Shown here one piece after another: positions 5,750 to 6,816 of a stretch of 6,816 bases of DNA. Both the position numbers and the translations under genes were made by a program. How positions within the stretch are numbered: the stretch's first letter is position 1; each line of letters starts with the position of its first letter. The notes beneath the pieces are model-generated. The model saw nothing but the letters and a program-made list of their open reading frames with translations. It was not told the DNA's origin and ran no database searches. This DNA is from Paludibacteraceae bacterium. Lineage in GTDB: Bacteria; Bacteroidota; Bacteroidia; Bacteroidales; Paludibacteraceae. Location: positions 1 to 6,816 of the forward strand of contig CANIXM010000107.1 of assembly GCA_947471245.1 (NCBI GenBank), read 5' to 3'.

Positions 5750-5804
5750 ACCTATCTAAGCAATCCTTATAAAACTCATCCGCGAATGTGACGGTACTGA
5801 TTGC

Positions 5805-6816
5805 CTAAAAGCTAAGACTTAAACAGATTCTCACACCCCACGGACTGATGCCTGGTTTATTGAGATCGGTCACTCTTCTCACCACTTGTAGGGTGAAGAT
5901 GCGAAGGATATTGGTACATCCTACGCCAAGCTCCAAGTAAGGATGTTGCATGGGCGAAACGAAAGTGGGGATATCCAATACTGTTCGGTGAGCATCACTC
6001 AGTCCTCCCACCGCAAAGTGGCAAGATAGCATTTCTCTCAGGTTGAGATGTTTGATTAATGGCAATTGATTACAAACCAATCCATTCAATATCAACTCAC
6101 TATGTAGGTTGACATACTTGTCGGCCACATACTCCATGTAGTTCATCATGTTGTACTGATAGGTGCAATATCCACCCGTCTCACTGCCAGGCGGTATCTG
6201 TAGCAGTGGATAGGGCAATGCGCCCATCAGCCATCCAGCTTCCGCCACATAGTTGAACACTCCTACATCCATACGCACACTGTGACGCATAGAAGCAATG
6301 GCTTTGGCATAATTGCCCACCTTGTCACCTACGCTGTAGTGCCCCATTTCTAATGTGGCATAAATAGCAGGTTTGTAATTGTTGACATATATCCGTTGAA
6401 GGTGATCATCATAGGTCTTTTCGCCAAACGAGAATCGCGTACTCACCGTTAGCGACTGCTGGCTAAGTGAATTTATTGGATTTGCATTCAGAGCCATCGG
6501 CATATTAGTATTAGCTATCAGTGTGTTGGAGCGAAAGAAAACATTGGTCTCCATGTCCGCATTCCAATCATAGGCAAAGGTGAGCGTGTATTCATGTCGC
6601 TCGGCAAGTCTTTTGCCAGGTTTACCAGCAAGGATGGAACTGGAAATATCCTCATCGGCCGATATCAATGGATTTTCACGAAATAGAAAGTCATTGTAAT
6701 TATAATCCACACGGCGGAAATCATTCATATAATTCACGCCTATCACTCTCCGCTTTGGTCCTGGCAATCGCACCTGTGCCATGGCTCCATATTTGGTGGT
6801 ATTATTGAGAAATCCA
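5805..6816 (-). CDS. DUF5686-type outer-membrane protein, C-terminal part (partial, continues past right edge)
   Basis: The stop is TAG (complement of 5805-5807). The frame stays open through the right edge, so the internal Met at 6782 is not taken as the start; 336 residues are visible. The pattern matches, from memory, the C-terminal region of DUF5686 proteins, often annotated 'carboxypeptidase-like regulatory domain-containing': a KYGA...VIGVNYMNDFRR block near the visible start, EYTLTFAYDW, then PYPLLQIPPGSETGGYCTYQYNMMNYMEYVADKYV-LHSELILNGL, KHLNLREMLSCHFAVGGLSD, PYLELGVGCTNILRIFTLQVVRRVT and a terminal phenylalanine typical of outer-membrane beta-barrels. The alternating aromatic/hydrophobic strands support a barrel. 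The usual N-terminal regulatory-like domain would lie outside the window. Its role is not established. It is convergent with the secreted-protein array and probably not functionally tied to it. Confidence 0.85.
   Translation of the reverse strand, partial: GFLNNTTKYGAMAQVRLPGPKRRVIGVNYMNDFRRVDYNYNDFLFRENPLISADEDISSSILAGKPGKRLAERHEYTLTFAYDWNADMETNVFFRSNTLIANTNMPMALNANPINSLSQQSLTVSTRFSFGEKTYDDHLQRIYVNNYKPAIYATLEMGHYSVGDKVGNYAKAIASMRHSVRMDVGVFNYVAEAGWLMGALPYPLLQIPPGSETGGYCTYQYNMMNYMEYVADKYVNLHSELILNGLVCNQLPLIKHLNLREMLSCHFAVGGLSDAHRTVLDIPTFVSPMQHPYLELGVGCTNILRIFTLQVVRRVTDLNKPGISPWGVRICLSLSF

Larger units (their letters stand above)
5299..5804. other. 506-bp gene-free region between convergent genes
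   Basis: Gene 4 (plus) and the DUF5686-type gene (minus) converge here. The region holds two MITE-like elements (5358-5509 and 5597-5749). I see nothing in the 59 bp before the first. The 87-bp spacer 5510-5596 and the stretch 5750-5804 show no gene; a weak 6-bp inverted pair GCAATC/GATTGC lies at 5760-5765 and 5799-5804. No classical T-tailed terminator was found for either gene, so the palindromes of the elements may do this job (inference). Confidence 0.75.

Noticed and set aside
6780..6782. ATG (minus strand) as the start of the right-edge gene
   Set aside because: The frame stays open upstream to the window edge with family-like sequence (TTKYGA), so this Met is internal and the gene is truncated by the window.

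Overview
The window looks like Bacteroidota DNA: AT-rich, without Shine-Dalgarno leaders, carrying a textbook Bacteroidota promoter (GTTG-N20-TAACTTTG) and five proteins ending in the type IX secretion system (T9SS) C-terminal sorting domain (start PNP, end GIYF-R...SGKLxVK). The genus cannot be named from the sequence alone.

Layout. (1) 2-265: the 3' end of a T9SS-exported protein, closed by a strong 18-bp terminator hairpin at 283-324. (2) 503-5298: a same-strand array of four secreted proteins. Genes 1 (503-1579), 2 (1842-2972) and 4 (4195-5298) share an unrecognised Cys/Trp-rich N-terminal domain, here called A. Genes 1 and 4 follow it with a second unrecognised domain, B. Gene 2 has instead a chagasin-like (inhibitor family I42) domain. 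Gene 3 (3024-3989) has a different, very cysteine-rich body. All four end in nearly identical sorting domains of exactly 76 residues encoded by 231 bp. (3) A 136-bp palindromic repeat with an internal terminator-like hairpin (1619-1754) separates genes 1 and 2. Genes 2 and 3 are 51 bp apart and probably cotranscribed. Gene 4 has its own promoter at 4016-4047. (4) 5299-5804 holds no gene but two copies, about 92% identical, of a ~152-bp MITE-like element with imperfect 27-bp terminal inverted repeats and nested small palindromes. (5) 5805-6816, minus strand, converging on the array: the C-terminal part of a DUF5686-type outer-membrane protein, running off the right edge.

How the genes may work together (inference): the array resembles a modular set of cell-surface or secreted proteins. 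A constant export tail, and in three cases a constant N-terminal domain, carry interchangeable middle modules, one of which resembles a cysteine-protease inhibitor. The last gene is probably an unrelated envelope gene. No complete biochemical pathway is visible, and the function of A, B and the gene 3 body is unknown.
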